Assembly (NCBI RefSeq): GCF_034190915.1
Contig: NW_026947499.1
Location: 4,029,950 to 4,093,949 of the forward strand
From: Cavia porcellus
Taxonomy: Eukaryota > Chordata > Mammalia > Rodentia > Caviidae
Direction: 5' to 3'
Length of the DNA stretch: 64,000 nucleotides
Numbering within the stretch: position 1 is the stretch's first letter; each line of letters opens with the position of its first letter. Positions 37,822-47,420 of the stretch are shown here, piece by piece. A model generated the notes under the pieces. That model had not been told where the DNA came from. It did no database searches and saw nothing but the letters and a program-made list of their open reading frames with translations. Position numbers and translations under genes: made by a program.

Positions 37822-38040
37822 ATTTTATTTTATTTTATTTTATTTTATCTTATTTTTGCAGTGCTGGAGAATGAACTCGGGGCCTTCACACTGAGCTACA
37901 GCTACAGTCCTTTATAATTTTTATTTTTTGGAAAAGCATTTGGCTATGTTCCTAAATCCTCAGTCTCAATAGAACTTGGCATTCTCCTGCCTCAGCTTCC
38001 CAGAGTCCTGCGATGACAGCCATGCCCCACCACACCCAGT
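37822..38040 (-). mobile_element. B1/ID composite SINE (B4-like) with (TTTTA)n tail
   Basis: On the plus strand, a (TTTTA)n array at 37822-37857 (the tail) is followed by an ID-like part ('gcagtgctggagaatgaact', 'acactgagctacagctacag'). Then a short A/T joint leads to a B1-like part ('ctcctgcctcagcttcccag', 'cctgcgatgacagccatgcc', 'ccaccacacccagt'). This is the antisense B4 arrangement. The tail has evolved into a pentanucleotide microsatellite. Confidence 0.85.
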
Positions 38041-38299
38041 CCTTACGTATGTCTAAAGGGTGATGTATCCAGAGAGGCACTGGGGGCTCACACACCCACA
38101 AAAGTTAACAATGGCTCACTGTGGACCAAGGAGCTGAGAGGCTCCATGGTAAGGCAAATAATTTTAGTGCATTTATCTCCTGCAAAGGTTCATAAGGTGT
38201 TTGATTTTTTAAAATCATGAATAACATAAAGTGTTTTTAACACATATAAACATTATTCTTTGCCCCCTGCACAATAACTGCACTGGCATTTGTATTACC

Positions 38300-38500
38300 A
38301 AACATCTCTTGTTTATTATGAACCAGACAATATACTAAGGACCCCACTCACATTTTATTCAATCACTGCAAAATTTCCATGACCCAGGTCGATATTATTA
38401 TTAGGCAGCCCCATTTCACAGACTGAGACATGGAGGCTGAAGAGGGGTTAATAATCACTTAAAGACACATCCCTGCCTGTGGACTCCACCCCCTGTCTCT
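38300..38500 (-). mobile_element. MIR SINE, antisense copy, well preserved
   Basis: The plus strand shows 'tatgaaccagacaatatact', 'ctcacattttattcaatcac', 'atattattattaggcagccc', 'catttcacagactgagacat' and 'ggctgaagaggggttaataa'. These are MIR landmarks in antisense order. This is the clearest MIR of the window. Confidence 0.75.
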
Positions 38501-39659
38501 GTCTCAGATAGAGGTTACTTAGACAGTGCTTCTGGAAATCCTTACATGTTACAGGTTAGAGACTGAGGCCGCACACATTTTTATGAGCCTTTTGTTCAAA
38601 CGTCTGAGCTTTTTAAGTTGTATCAAGGAAGCTGGGTTGTGAATTTAGAATAATTGCCAAGAAAAAAAAATATTATTGGTGATTGTCTCAAGCTCATTTA
38701 ACAACTTAGTTTTTTTCCCCCAAAGTCAAAAGCCAAAAGAGAAATTTTTTTTCAGTTTTCCAAATTGCACGAAATATTTTTAAAATAGTGTTTTGTTTCA
38801 CATGGCAGCTAATTCCCGGAGTTTTTATATTACTGCTCTATCTTTAATCTTTTGGCTGAATTGCCTGATGATAATTTGCATAGCATTATAAATAATTACT
38901 TGCAAATTTCACTAGTTAAGCCCAGCTTGAAACTCTGACATTCTCCCTGAATAACTGGTTCAATAAGCAAAATTACATTCATTGATTCAAAGTTGAGTAA
39001 ATATTTGATAAGATCCATACAACCAACTTGGGGGACACAGAGGAACTGTGTCAGTACTTGAGGTCACCCTGCCCAGAGCTGCTGCTGGGGCTGGGTTAAT
39101 TCTTATTACAAATGGTTACAGTAGCAGCCCCTGTGATTTTTGCAAGAGGGCACCTGGATGGGTGATACCACACAAACTCTTTCTCTTCCTCTTCTGCTAG
39201 GATCATTTCCTGCAGAAAAGAGAATCATAGGTCTCATAAATGGAAAACAAATTAATTTATTGCTGTAGTCTTACAGAAATATAAAACATTGTAGTCATTT
39301 GTTTATGTGTTAAAGAACCTGGAAAATGAAACTACTCATTAATAGAAAGACAAATAGTTCAATCCTTTGTTTCAGTTGTATGTTATGGTCAATTACAGAT
39401 GGGTAGAGGAGGCGGCAGTTGTGAGATCAAGCTAACAGCAGTTGTTGGAAGTCAGGAATCAGGGTTGTGACTTTGTCAGTGTGGTACAGGCTCTGTCCTG
39501 GGAGACTGGGGTGGGCTTCTCAGCTGCAGAAGCAGACAAGTGAGCTTGGTGATCTCTGAGAAATCATCTGACTTAATTGTGAGTCAGAGTCAGAGAGGGA
39601 AGAATGGAAAACAAAAAGAAACCCACAGAGAGAGAGAAATGGGGGGATATCACACACAG
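38501..39659. other. AT-rich non-coding stretch
   Basis: No gene or nameable repeat. Several A- and T-runs occur (about 38660 and 38740). Confidence 0.45.
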
Positions 39660-39661
39660 AC

Positions 39662-39711
<50 letters not shown>

Positions 39712-39745
39712 GAAGGAAGGGAGGGAGGAAGGAAGGAAGGTGGTG
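39660..39745. repeat. (GAAA)n-(GGAA)n tetranucleotide microsatellite
   Basis: About 12 GAAA units (39663-39711) pass into GGAA/GGGA units to about 39745. The Lys/Glu/Arg-rich open frames here are translation of this array and not genes. Confidence 0.96.
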
Positions 39746-39849
39746 GAAGGAGGTGGTCCTCATCAACAATGGATGCTCATGGTATTTTCTGAGAAGCAAC
39801 ACACTCAGACTTTCTTTAATGTCAAATCTTTTGGATCAGTGACTATAAA

Positions 39850-40078
39850 GTTCTTTTTTGCTATTTATCTGCCCTTCCCATCCTAACAACTGAACCTAAG
39901 GCTTTTGCACTGAGGTGTATTTCCAGCCCAATATACATATATAATGTCATAATAATATCCATGTAATTTGGGGACAAGGTCTCACTAATTTGCTTGGGAT
40001 GGGCTCAAACTTTTAATCTTCCAGCTTTACCTCCCACAGTGTGAGGATTATAGGCCTTTGCCACAATGCCTGGCTCCA
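39850..40078 (-). mobile_element. B1/ID composite SINE (B4-like), diverged
   Basis: On the plus strand, an ID-like part ('ctaacaactgaacctaaggc', 'ttgcactgaggtgtatttcc', 'agccc') lies before a B1-like part ('ggggacaaggtctcactaat', 'ttgcttgggatgggctcaaa', 'gtgaggattataggcctttg', 'ccacaatgcctggctc'). This is the antisense B4 order. It is older than the 37.8 kb copy. Confidence 0.75.
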
Positions 40079-41165
40079 CTTGGTATTTTTTTAGAGGGTT
40101 TGTAAATTTACTTGAAGTCTCAAGACATTACAACAAGATGTCATGTATCATTTGCTGTCTTCCAATGGTGTGGGACTGTGCTAACCTAGAGCACAGAATC
40201 ACACTAAGACAGCGACTCTGAAACAGTCCCTGGTGTCCGTGGGAGTTTCTCCGCCTTCCACTACTCACTCTCAGAGTGTCAGCTCTGTGCAGTGTGATCC
40301 TCGCCTAGGTTAAAGCCCTTTCCATGTTGGGATTCTGAGCAGCTGCATCTCCTCCAGGACATGATCCTTTAGTGACCTCATTCACCTTACACCACATCCA
40401 CCATATGAACTTCTGGGGAGTACCCACGGTGACTGCACTGTATCATTGCAGAGTTTGTGCATCGATTGAACCACTCTCTAACCCTGGGGCTCTGATTTAC
40501 CCTGGGCGCAGGTCCCTTGGAACTCACCCAGGGGACACATCCGGTCCATTTGCTAAGACTCGTCCCACCATTCAGATGGACCACACCGTGCTTGCCATGC
40601 TCCCATCTGAGAACACTGGACTCTGTCTGGCTGGGCACCACTGCCAGGAAAACAAGACAGAACAAATCCCCCCACTTGTGGAGGTCACTTCTATAAGGAA
40701 TGTCTCCTGAGGTCCCTGCCTTCTGTGACTGTTTCTTTAACAACCTCAGCTGTGCTCCTAGTTATTTCCACATCTGATGCCATCTTTTCCCTCCACTCCT
40801 TTGATGGGAGGTCCATGGTGGTCTGACCTACCCAGCATTAATAGGGCCAAAGAGATAAACCAACGGATAATGAATAGATATTGAAATGTTTCTAATGTTA
40901 CCATAAGCAACCCAGTTAAAACATTGACCATAGGCTCACCCTTGGCTAGGAACTGGCCATCACAGAGATACTTCAAAAACAAGGAAGCAAAATGCTTTGT
41001 TGTTTATAATATAATTGACAGATGTACATAAAAATTAGATGCACATAAAAAAAGAAGAGAGCAGTGTTTTCAAAATACGTCATGAAAAATTTTGGAAATT
41101 GTGGTGATAATAGTATATTGTACATGTTTATAAAGTAAATATATACATCATGTTATGGATTAAAA
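40079..41165. other. non-coding stretch, nothing firmly recognised
   Basis: Opposed frames at 40372-40743 (112 and 118 codons) have no domain. The AT-rich 40990-41165 has a faint L1 3'-end look ('gtggtgataatagtatattg') but is too weak to call. Confidence 0.4.
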
Positions 41166-41830
41166 ACTGGTGGTCAACTTAACACCAGCTGGATTACATC
41201 AGTATGGTGCTGAGCATGGATGTCTCACTTGAAGAAAGTTGTCAGCATAAATAGAGACATGGAGAAGGAGAATCTGGGCATCGATGCATTGAGGCATTGT
41301 GGGTTCTCCCACAAGTTGCTGTTTGAATCGTTGGTTCTCCTGGAGAAGTTCTGGTCCTCATACTGAGCATTGCTTCCTGCCTCCGGAGAGGAAGACACAT
41401 GCTGCTTAGTCCTCAGGATGAACTCGTCACGCTGGCTTCCCTACATGTACTCCACTGTGCTTGTTGGAGGAAGAGCTTGGGGCCTCCATGTCTTGAGGAT
41501 GGCTGTGGTACTTTGCAGGACATCCCTGGTCTTTGTTGTAGTGTGACTTCTTGGCTCCAGCATAGAACCCTCATCCCACCAGCACAGCTCCTTCATCCTG
41601 CTGGCATAGACTTTCTAGCTTCTACTGCTGACCTTTGGGCCTTCCTGGCATGGATCCGTAAAAAAGACTGGCGTGAGTCTTTCTTGTGGGCTCTGGACCT
41701 CCAGTTAGACTCGTGGGAGGCATTGTCATGAGCTGTGGGTTTTCATCTGGGCTCATGTGGGACATTGCTGTGGGATTCAGGCCCTTGCCTAATATTCTAT
41801 GTCTTTAGTGTTGTGGACAGATTTCCTGAA
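41166..41830. other. unidentified repeat-like block with recurring motif
   Basis: The block begins near 'ctggtggtcaacttaacacc' and carries three variants of one motif: 'gaggcattgtgggttctcc' at 41291-41309, 'gaggcattgtcatgagctgt' at about 41717-41736, and 'acattgctgtgggattc' at about 41762-41778. It is higher in GC than its AT-rich flanks. This looks like an LTR or other interspersed repeat, but I cannot assign a family. A 110-codon plus frame across 41399-41731 has no domain. Confidence 0.35.
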
Positions 41831-41929
41831 TATTCCTTTGATAACTCTGGGTGACCATCATAAAAATAATATTATAAATTCCATGTCCTAATTCTAACTG
41901 TTCTCTGTACCACCCCGAACTACAACACA

Positions 41930-42070
41930 TGATATATGTGAATGATATAAATATGTATAAGAAAACATACACATATGTAAAAATGTATAATAAATATGTA
42001 TACTCCACACTTACCAGGTATATACATTTTCATGTATGTATTTGTATTTGCATATGTTTATTTGTTTATT
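41930..42070. repeat. AT-rich TATGT/TTTG low-complexity tract
   Basis: The stretch is rich in ATATGTA, GTATA and TTTGTTTA words, for example 'catgtatgtatttgtatttg'. It is impure simple sequence. Confidence 0.6.
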
Positions 42071-42262
42071 TAGTTGCTACATTCTGCTTTCCACAAATGA
42101 TGTATCTTTCCTAGAAAAATAACGAATCCATTGAAAACATGAAAACCATTTGACATGTGTAGTGTACTTTTGAGAATCAACTCATATTCAGTATTTTTAT
42201 AATTTCAGCACACAATTGTGATTTACTCAATGAGTATTTATGATTTAAAATCTAATTCTTGA

Positions 42263-42735
42263 CATCCGCCTCCCCATTCCAGCTGTGCTCTGAGAACTGT
42301 GGATTTCCAAGCAAGCAGGTGGGTGCACACTGTGCCCAGACCCCAGCCTGTTTGGGACCCTTGCATTGTTTGGGTGCAGTGGAATGGCTAGACAGGTCTG
42401 AGGCGCCTGCATCCACCTCCCCGTGTGTCTGGACGACAAGCAAGCAGGCGAGCATCACCAGTTCCAGAGGCCCAGCGTCCTAGCGTAAGTGCTCCGTGTA
42501 CTCTCCCCCGAGCCCAGCTTGTTTGGTACCCTCAAGCCTTCTGGGTGCAGTGAAACAGCTAAGATGGTCTGAGGCGCCTACATCTGCCTCCCCATTCAGG
42601 CTGCACTCGGAGAACTGTGGAGTTTTAAGCAAGCAGGCGAGCGCCACGGGTTCCAGAGGCCCAGCAGCTTGGGGGAACTGGGTGCCAGAGTCCCAGGAGC
42701 TGGGAGCATAGAAGTGGATTTCCAACAGACCCCAA
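42263..42735 (+). promoter_or_regulatory. L1 5' UTR with tandem monomer-like repeats
   Basis: A recurring block 'catcNgcctcccc...' starts at 42263, 42410 and 42581, so the spacings are 147 and 171 bp. Each is preceded or followed by shared pieces: 'gggtgcagtg' then 'ggtctgaggcgcct', 'gagaactgtgga', 'aagcaagcaggcgagc' and 'ttccagaggcccag'. This GC-richer tandem layout in front of ORF1 resembles the monomer promoters of rodent L1 5' UTRs. Promoter function is inferred and the current copy has indels. Confidence 0.7.
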
Positions 42736-42777
42736 GGAAGCTTTCAAATAACACTGGAAACACAGAAATATAGGAAA

Positions 42778-43830
42778 ATGACAAAACAAAAGACCAAATT
42801 ACAACCTCAAACCTCCAGCCCATCTCAAGAAACCCTAGGGGCGATGTATATAGAAGAAAATATATGCCATGCACCTCAAATATCGGACATAATAGCTACT
42901 GAAATAAACAAGCAATTCCTGGAAGCTTTAAAGGAATTCAAACTAGAAATAATCTCCCAGGTAAAAGAAGAAATGATAAAAGAAATGAAAGAGATGCTGA
43001 ACATATCTAATGAAAACAGTTAAAAAATTGGAGGAACTAAACAAAAAGATAGAATCCCTAGATGAACAATGTAAGAAACAAACAGATAACATAAAGCAGA
43101 TGCACAGATATATACAGGAAATCAAAAACTCCACTGAAAGCTGTAAAACCTTCCTCAATGAAAGTGGAGATAGAATTTCAGACCTTGAAGACAGGATTGC
43201 AGCTAATGAACAGGAAAGGAAAAATCTTTTAAAAATAACAAAGAATCAGGAAATAACAATTCACCAACTGCAAGATGGCGCAAAGAAAAAAAAAAACATA
43301 AGATTAACAGGGGTTAATGAAAAAGAAGGGAACAATATAAAGGACATCAAGAGGATATTTAGAGAAGTAATAGCTGAAAATTTCCCAAGCATGAGATCCA
43401 AAATGGACATTAGGTTCAGTGAAGCCTATAGAACTCCAAATAGTCATAACCAAAATGAAACTATACCCAGACATATAATAATCAAGATTCCAGAAACCCA
43501 ACACAAGAATAGATTATTGAAATCTGTCAGAGAGAAAAGAAAGATCACTTGGAAAACCTATTAGAATCACAGCAGACTTCTCAGCACAAACAATAAAGTC
43601 AAGAAGATCATGGAGTGCAGTATTCCAGATCTTAAAGGAAAATGATTTCCAACCTAGACTATCAGCAGTACCCTGCAAAACTATCATTCAAAATTGATGG
43701 TGAAATAAGATACTTCCATGACAAAGAACAGCTGAAGAGCTTCATGATCACCAAGCCAACCCTGCAAAAAATATTGAAAGACAGTTTAGATACACAAAGG
43801 AAAAAACCACTAAGCAAAGCAGATAATTAA
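42778..43830 (+). pseudogene. LINE-1 ORF1p (RNA-binding chaperone), frameshifted
   Basis: ORF1p normally forms a coiled-coil trimer that binds L1 RNA. The ATG at 42778 opens an 81-codon N-terminal segment. From about 43010 the frame changes and carries a long coiled coil (heptads such as LEELNKKIESLDEQ and RISDLEDRIAANEQER). The RRM region follows with NIRLTGV and a basic 'PRHIIIKI' strand, then the 'REKRKITWK' segment. A third frame carries KPIRITADFSAQT to about 43660, and a last switch gives PAKLSFKIDGEIRYF and the C-terminal end with a stop at 43828-43830. There are thus three frame changes (about 43010-43020, 43553 and 43665) but no in-frame nonsense codons inside the segments. Total length is close to a normal ORF1 of about 340-350 codons. 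It is not functional as it stands. Confidence 0.9.
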
Positions 43831-43853
43831 ACAGAACAGAAAATCTAATTCTT

Positions 43854-45313
43854 ATTCAATTAAATGCTTATTAAATCCTTTACTCTTTCTACTTATTCTG
43901 AGATTATATAACAGACATATACTTATCCTATAATTAAACTTGCTTGCGAAATACTGTTTTAGATAACGTCCATAGGTGTTACACTAAAATACTGCGAAGA
44001 AAAAGATATTATAAATCAATGAATTACATGGGGAAACATCTGTACTTGCATAAACATCATGTTCTAAAAATCTAATATATAGACAAGTACCCATGCAGTC
44101 AACCATATTTGATTAAAAGTAGAACATGACAAAATCACACTTTCCCAACAAAATGTTCCTAAATAGCAGTGCAGATACCAGTAGAAGACTGATTTCTCAT
44201 GTTCCAAAGGCAGCGTAACTGTAACAATAAATGCATTAATCTTCTTTGATAGGCACCTCTGGAGGCCACTTTCTCTGTGCTAATACTGCTATCCCTATTC
44301 TGAAGGCATGAACCTGACCTGAGATGCCAGCTTTCTCTGTGTTTCCGTAGCTCAGACTCACCACCCTGAAACCTCAGTAGCTCCCAGCAGGAAGTGCTAT
44401 CTTTGCTGACAGGTCTAGGGGAAACTGAGTCCAGAGGTAATCTGCTGTACAGTCCATGGGTTTAGTGAAAGAGAAACTCAGTTTTTAAATTCGGGCTCCA
44501 GGCCACAGGGCAGTGCTGCTCACAATGACAGATGTGCTGTGAGAGGTGACAAGAGATTTCCTTTCGGCTTGAACTCACCTGTCACCCACACAGCGGCTGA
44601 AGCAGGGGTTTTCTGTGGACCCCGACACACTTCCTCCTGGGGCTGGCTCTGCAGCCCGGCTGCTCCTTCCCGTCCTCCTCTCACACCTGCTGGCTTTTCC
44701 CCTAGGGCTTCGTGCTTCAGGGTCTCCAAGAGGCCGCCTCCATTCACACTACGACATCCCGTGCAGCATGGACAGAGGTTTCCGGGAGCCACCTTTGAGT
44801 GTCCAGGTCCCCAAGGACGATGAGGCAGGGCAGGCACAGCGAGGTCGGTCTGCAGCTGAAGAAGTGACCGGAAGGCAGCAGGCAGGGGCAGTCCCGTGTC
44901 ATCGCTTGTTTCTTCTACACATTCCAGTCACTTCGGAGTGATTTATGCTTTCAAGACTTTTGAGGGAGTAAAAGAACACGAGGCTGGTGAGTTATGGGGC
45001 CCGGTGGAGTGCATATGTGTGGACATGAATTAAGGGCTGAAAGCAGGAACATAATTTCCTCATCACCTGAATGACAGCAAGTTAATGGAGGGGTGTTGTG
45101 TGGGTGGATCCCGGGTTACAGTGCAGCCTTGAGGACACTGTCCAGTCCAGCAGGGAGTTCTAAGGAAGAAGCCAACCATGGACAATCAACTCTCTGCTGG
45201 AGGAAAATGTCCAGAACCTCCTGTCCCATGCACTGTCACAAGTTCTACAGATCCAGGCTGTCAGCGCACTGGAAATCACCCACAAACTTTCTGGAAGGAG
45301 CATCTGAATGGAG
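43854..45313. other. non-coding stretch, nothing recognised
   Basis: AT-rich to about 44240, then more GC-rich. Opposed frames at 44520-44941 (up to 108 codons) have no domain support. Confidence 0.4.
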
Positions 45314-45429
45314 CAACTACCTCATTTTTTTTTTAAATCGGTACCCACGATCAAACTCAGGACCACCTGCTTGCAAGGCAGGTGCTTATGCCGCTGAGCT
45401 AAATCCCCAGCCCCCAACTACCTCATTTT
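45314..45429 (-). mobile_element. full-length ID-type SINE with perfect 15-bp TSD
   Basis: On the minus strand the element starts 'GGGGCTGGGGATTTAGCTC' at 45414. It has an Ala UGC-like loop (CTTGCAA) in a CCTGC/GCAGG stem, a 'GAGTTTGATC' B-box region, and ends 'GGTACC' with an A-rich tail (T tract 45325-45334 on plus). The direct repeats caactacctcatttt at 45314-45328 and 45415-45429 are identical. The minus-strand junction is TTTT/AAAA, the L1 endonuclease site. It is probably among the youngest insertions in the window. Confidence 0.97.
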
Positions 45430-46799
45430 AAAATAACAGTATTGTAAATTATATTGTAGGCATAATTTTAGGAAAAAGGAGGAACTGTATGTAAAACACA
45501 AGTCACTGAAATCACCCAAACTGAGGAGAAAGATGCCTGAGGGTTTGAGGGCCATTTGGCATGAGAACATCTGTCCACACAGTCATATCAGATGGAATGG
45601 GCACAGCCATGACACCTCATACCATGCAGTAGCTCTGGTTTCAAGTGATATTTCCAAACTGATGGCATATGTACACCAAGGCACAATTCCAGAGAAATCT
45701 GCAGTGGCTTGGTTCTCTCATTCATTACTAATGAGCACTGAGCCCACATTTGTACACTGAACCCAGAATTTTAAGACAGAAGCATCCACAGTCTGCTAAT
45801 GTCTTCTGTCCAGAGCTGGGCTGCAGCCCGCTGGAATCGAGTTCAAAGCTTCTGCCCTCTTTCCTGCTAATTCCTTCCATTTCTGCCTTGCAGCCACTCT
45901 GAAATCCTCGTCAGCCACAAGCAACAGCTCTTCCACACATCTGCTCTGTTGAAATCAATAACCCATTAGTTCAATTAATATTTAGGTCCTCTGAATTTTG
46001 GGATCTCTGGATAACTTCAAGGAGTTTCAGGTGATGGCCTTGACTTCCAGCCAGCTGAGAAGGACACGTGCTGCTCACATAGCTACCGGCACCATGTCGA
46101 GCAGAGCAGCATTTTGGTGAAAGTCTGAGCGACTGAAAAGACACAGCCACTGCCTTCCTCAAAGGAATTAATTCACTGGGGAGAGAAATTCTCTGTACTT
46201 GGAAATAGGCAGATAGGTGCAGTGCTGCAATTTTATAAATGAACTTGTGATCCTGTTTCTATAACCTACCTTTCTTTCTTTAATGCTATCTTGTCTAACA
46301 AAAACGCTGAGGTCCAATTATTTACACTGCCTGCTTTTCTGTTCCCCCTCTGGCATGAACATTTTAATGAGAAATGCACCCCTCTCTCACCACCTACTGA
46401 AAGTTTCATACACAAAAATGTGAATGTATTTAATGTGTATGCAAGCACTTGTGGAAATTAAAGGTATGGACAAGACAGGGTTTTGCACTGAGGGCTTGTG
46501 TATTTCCTGCACAGTTCTGTGCCATCCTTACAATCAAAAGTCCTTATGCAAAAACATGATGAAATATAAAACTTTAAAGCAAACAGTGTCATGGAAGGAG
46601 AGAATATCCCATGTTAACGCAGAGCTGAGTGAACTTTAAATACTAATAATTGCACATGCTGTCCTGGTGTTGTTCCCAGTAACTGAGTATTCACTCTTCT
46701 CCATGTCCTGCTTTCCCGAGATGCACAGAAACACTGTCGGAGTGAATCTGGGTAAGCAGCTGTTTTAAGATCTCCAAGGTTGCAGGATTAAGTGGATCT
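45430..46799. other. non-coding stretch, nothing recognised
   Basis: Only short frames. No repeat could be named. Confidence 0.45.
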
Positions 46800-47420
46800 C
46801 ACCCCAGGAAGGCCAAAGGCTTTTAATGCAAACAATCAAACTAATCCCATACATCAACAGATTAAGAAAGGAAAATATAGTTATCTCAACAGGTGCAAAT
46901 ATAAACATAGTCACAATTCAATATTTATTCATGATGTAAAATCCCTGGAGATCAAGGTAATCCTTGATCTACCTCATCACCCTGGTAAGGGGGCTTTACA
47001 GAATTCCTACAGTTCCCATCATACCTAATGGTGATAGATTGATAATATTTATCCCCATGACTGAGAATAGCTCTAATGCCAGAAATCCTTCTCAAGGGCT
47101 TCCAGGAAACGCAGTGAGCAAGACAAATAGATACAGGAGACAGAAATCTGCCTGTACTTGCTCACAATCTGATCATCTATGTGATGACATCAAGCATTTT
47201 TAAAGTGGTATTAGAATCAGTGAGTTTAGCAAGATTGCAAGATACAGAATCAAATAAAAAACATATTTCTATGCACATGCAATGAGAAGTGACAAATTGA
47301 AATTGAACATCTAGACCTAGTTCCACTAGCATCAAAATATCAAGTATCGGGGGATAAATTTATAAACAGATCAACAATTCCTGTGCATTAATATCAAGAC
47401 AGTGATGTCATCTTTGAAAG
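46800..47420 (+). pseudogene. ancient LINE-1 ORF2 (reverse transcriptase) fragment
   Basis: Degraded ORF2 nucleotide landmarks appear in correct order: 'tcccatacatcaacagatta' with 'gttatctcaacaggtgcaaa', then 'cctaatggtgatagattgat', 'gatcatctatgtgatgacat' (the region of the RT YADD motif, here corrupted), 'gagtttagcaagattgcaag' with 'atacagaatcaaataaaaaa', and 'ggggataaatttataaacag'. Frames are broken throughout. It is diverged enough to predate the 42.2 kb half-L1 and is separated from it by about 3 kb with its own history. Confidence 0.75.

Larger units (their letters stand above)
42247..43853 (+). mobile_element. half-L1 (HAL1-like) or ORF1-only LINE-1 insertion with 14-bp TSD
   Basis: Identical 14-mers aaaatctaattctt lie at 42247-42260 and 43840-43853. 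The first sits at a TTT/AAAA junction, the L1 endonuclease consensus. Between them (42261-43839) are a GC-rich 5' region with repeated monomer-like units, then an ORF1, then only about ten bases after the ORF1 stop. An ATTAAA polyadenylation-type word lies at 43826-43831, 8 bp before the end. There is no ORF2, no typical L1 3' UTR, and no A tail beyond the AAAA shared with the TSD. The intact TSD argues that the element was inserted in this short form. Alternatives are a HAL1 family member, retrotransposition of a prematurely polyadenylated L1 RNA, or a later internal deletion that happens to preserve the 3' flank. Confidence 0.85.

Noticed and set aside
39540..39842. Lys/Arg-rich coding frame
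   Set aside because: It is a translation of the GAAA/GGAA array.
42778..43023. An intact short gene of 81 codons starting at 42778
   Set aside because: It is the N-terminal piece of the frameshifted L1 ORF1; the conserved sequence continues in the next frame.
45345..45414. A functional tRNA-Ala gene
   Set aside because: It has A and B boxes and a UGC-like loop, but the acceptor stem is not paired, the sequence carries the ID 'GGGGCTGGGGATT' head, and an A tail and TSD show it to be a SINE.
42247..47420. One continuous L1 from the ORF1 at 42.8 kb to the ORF2 fragment at 47.4 kb
   Set aside because: A perfect 14-bp TSD closes the ORF1 element at 43853, and the ORF2 fragment is visibly more decayed.
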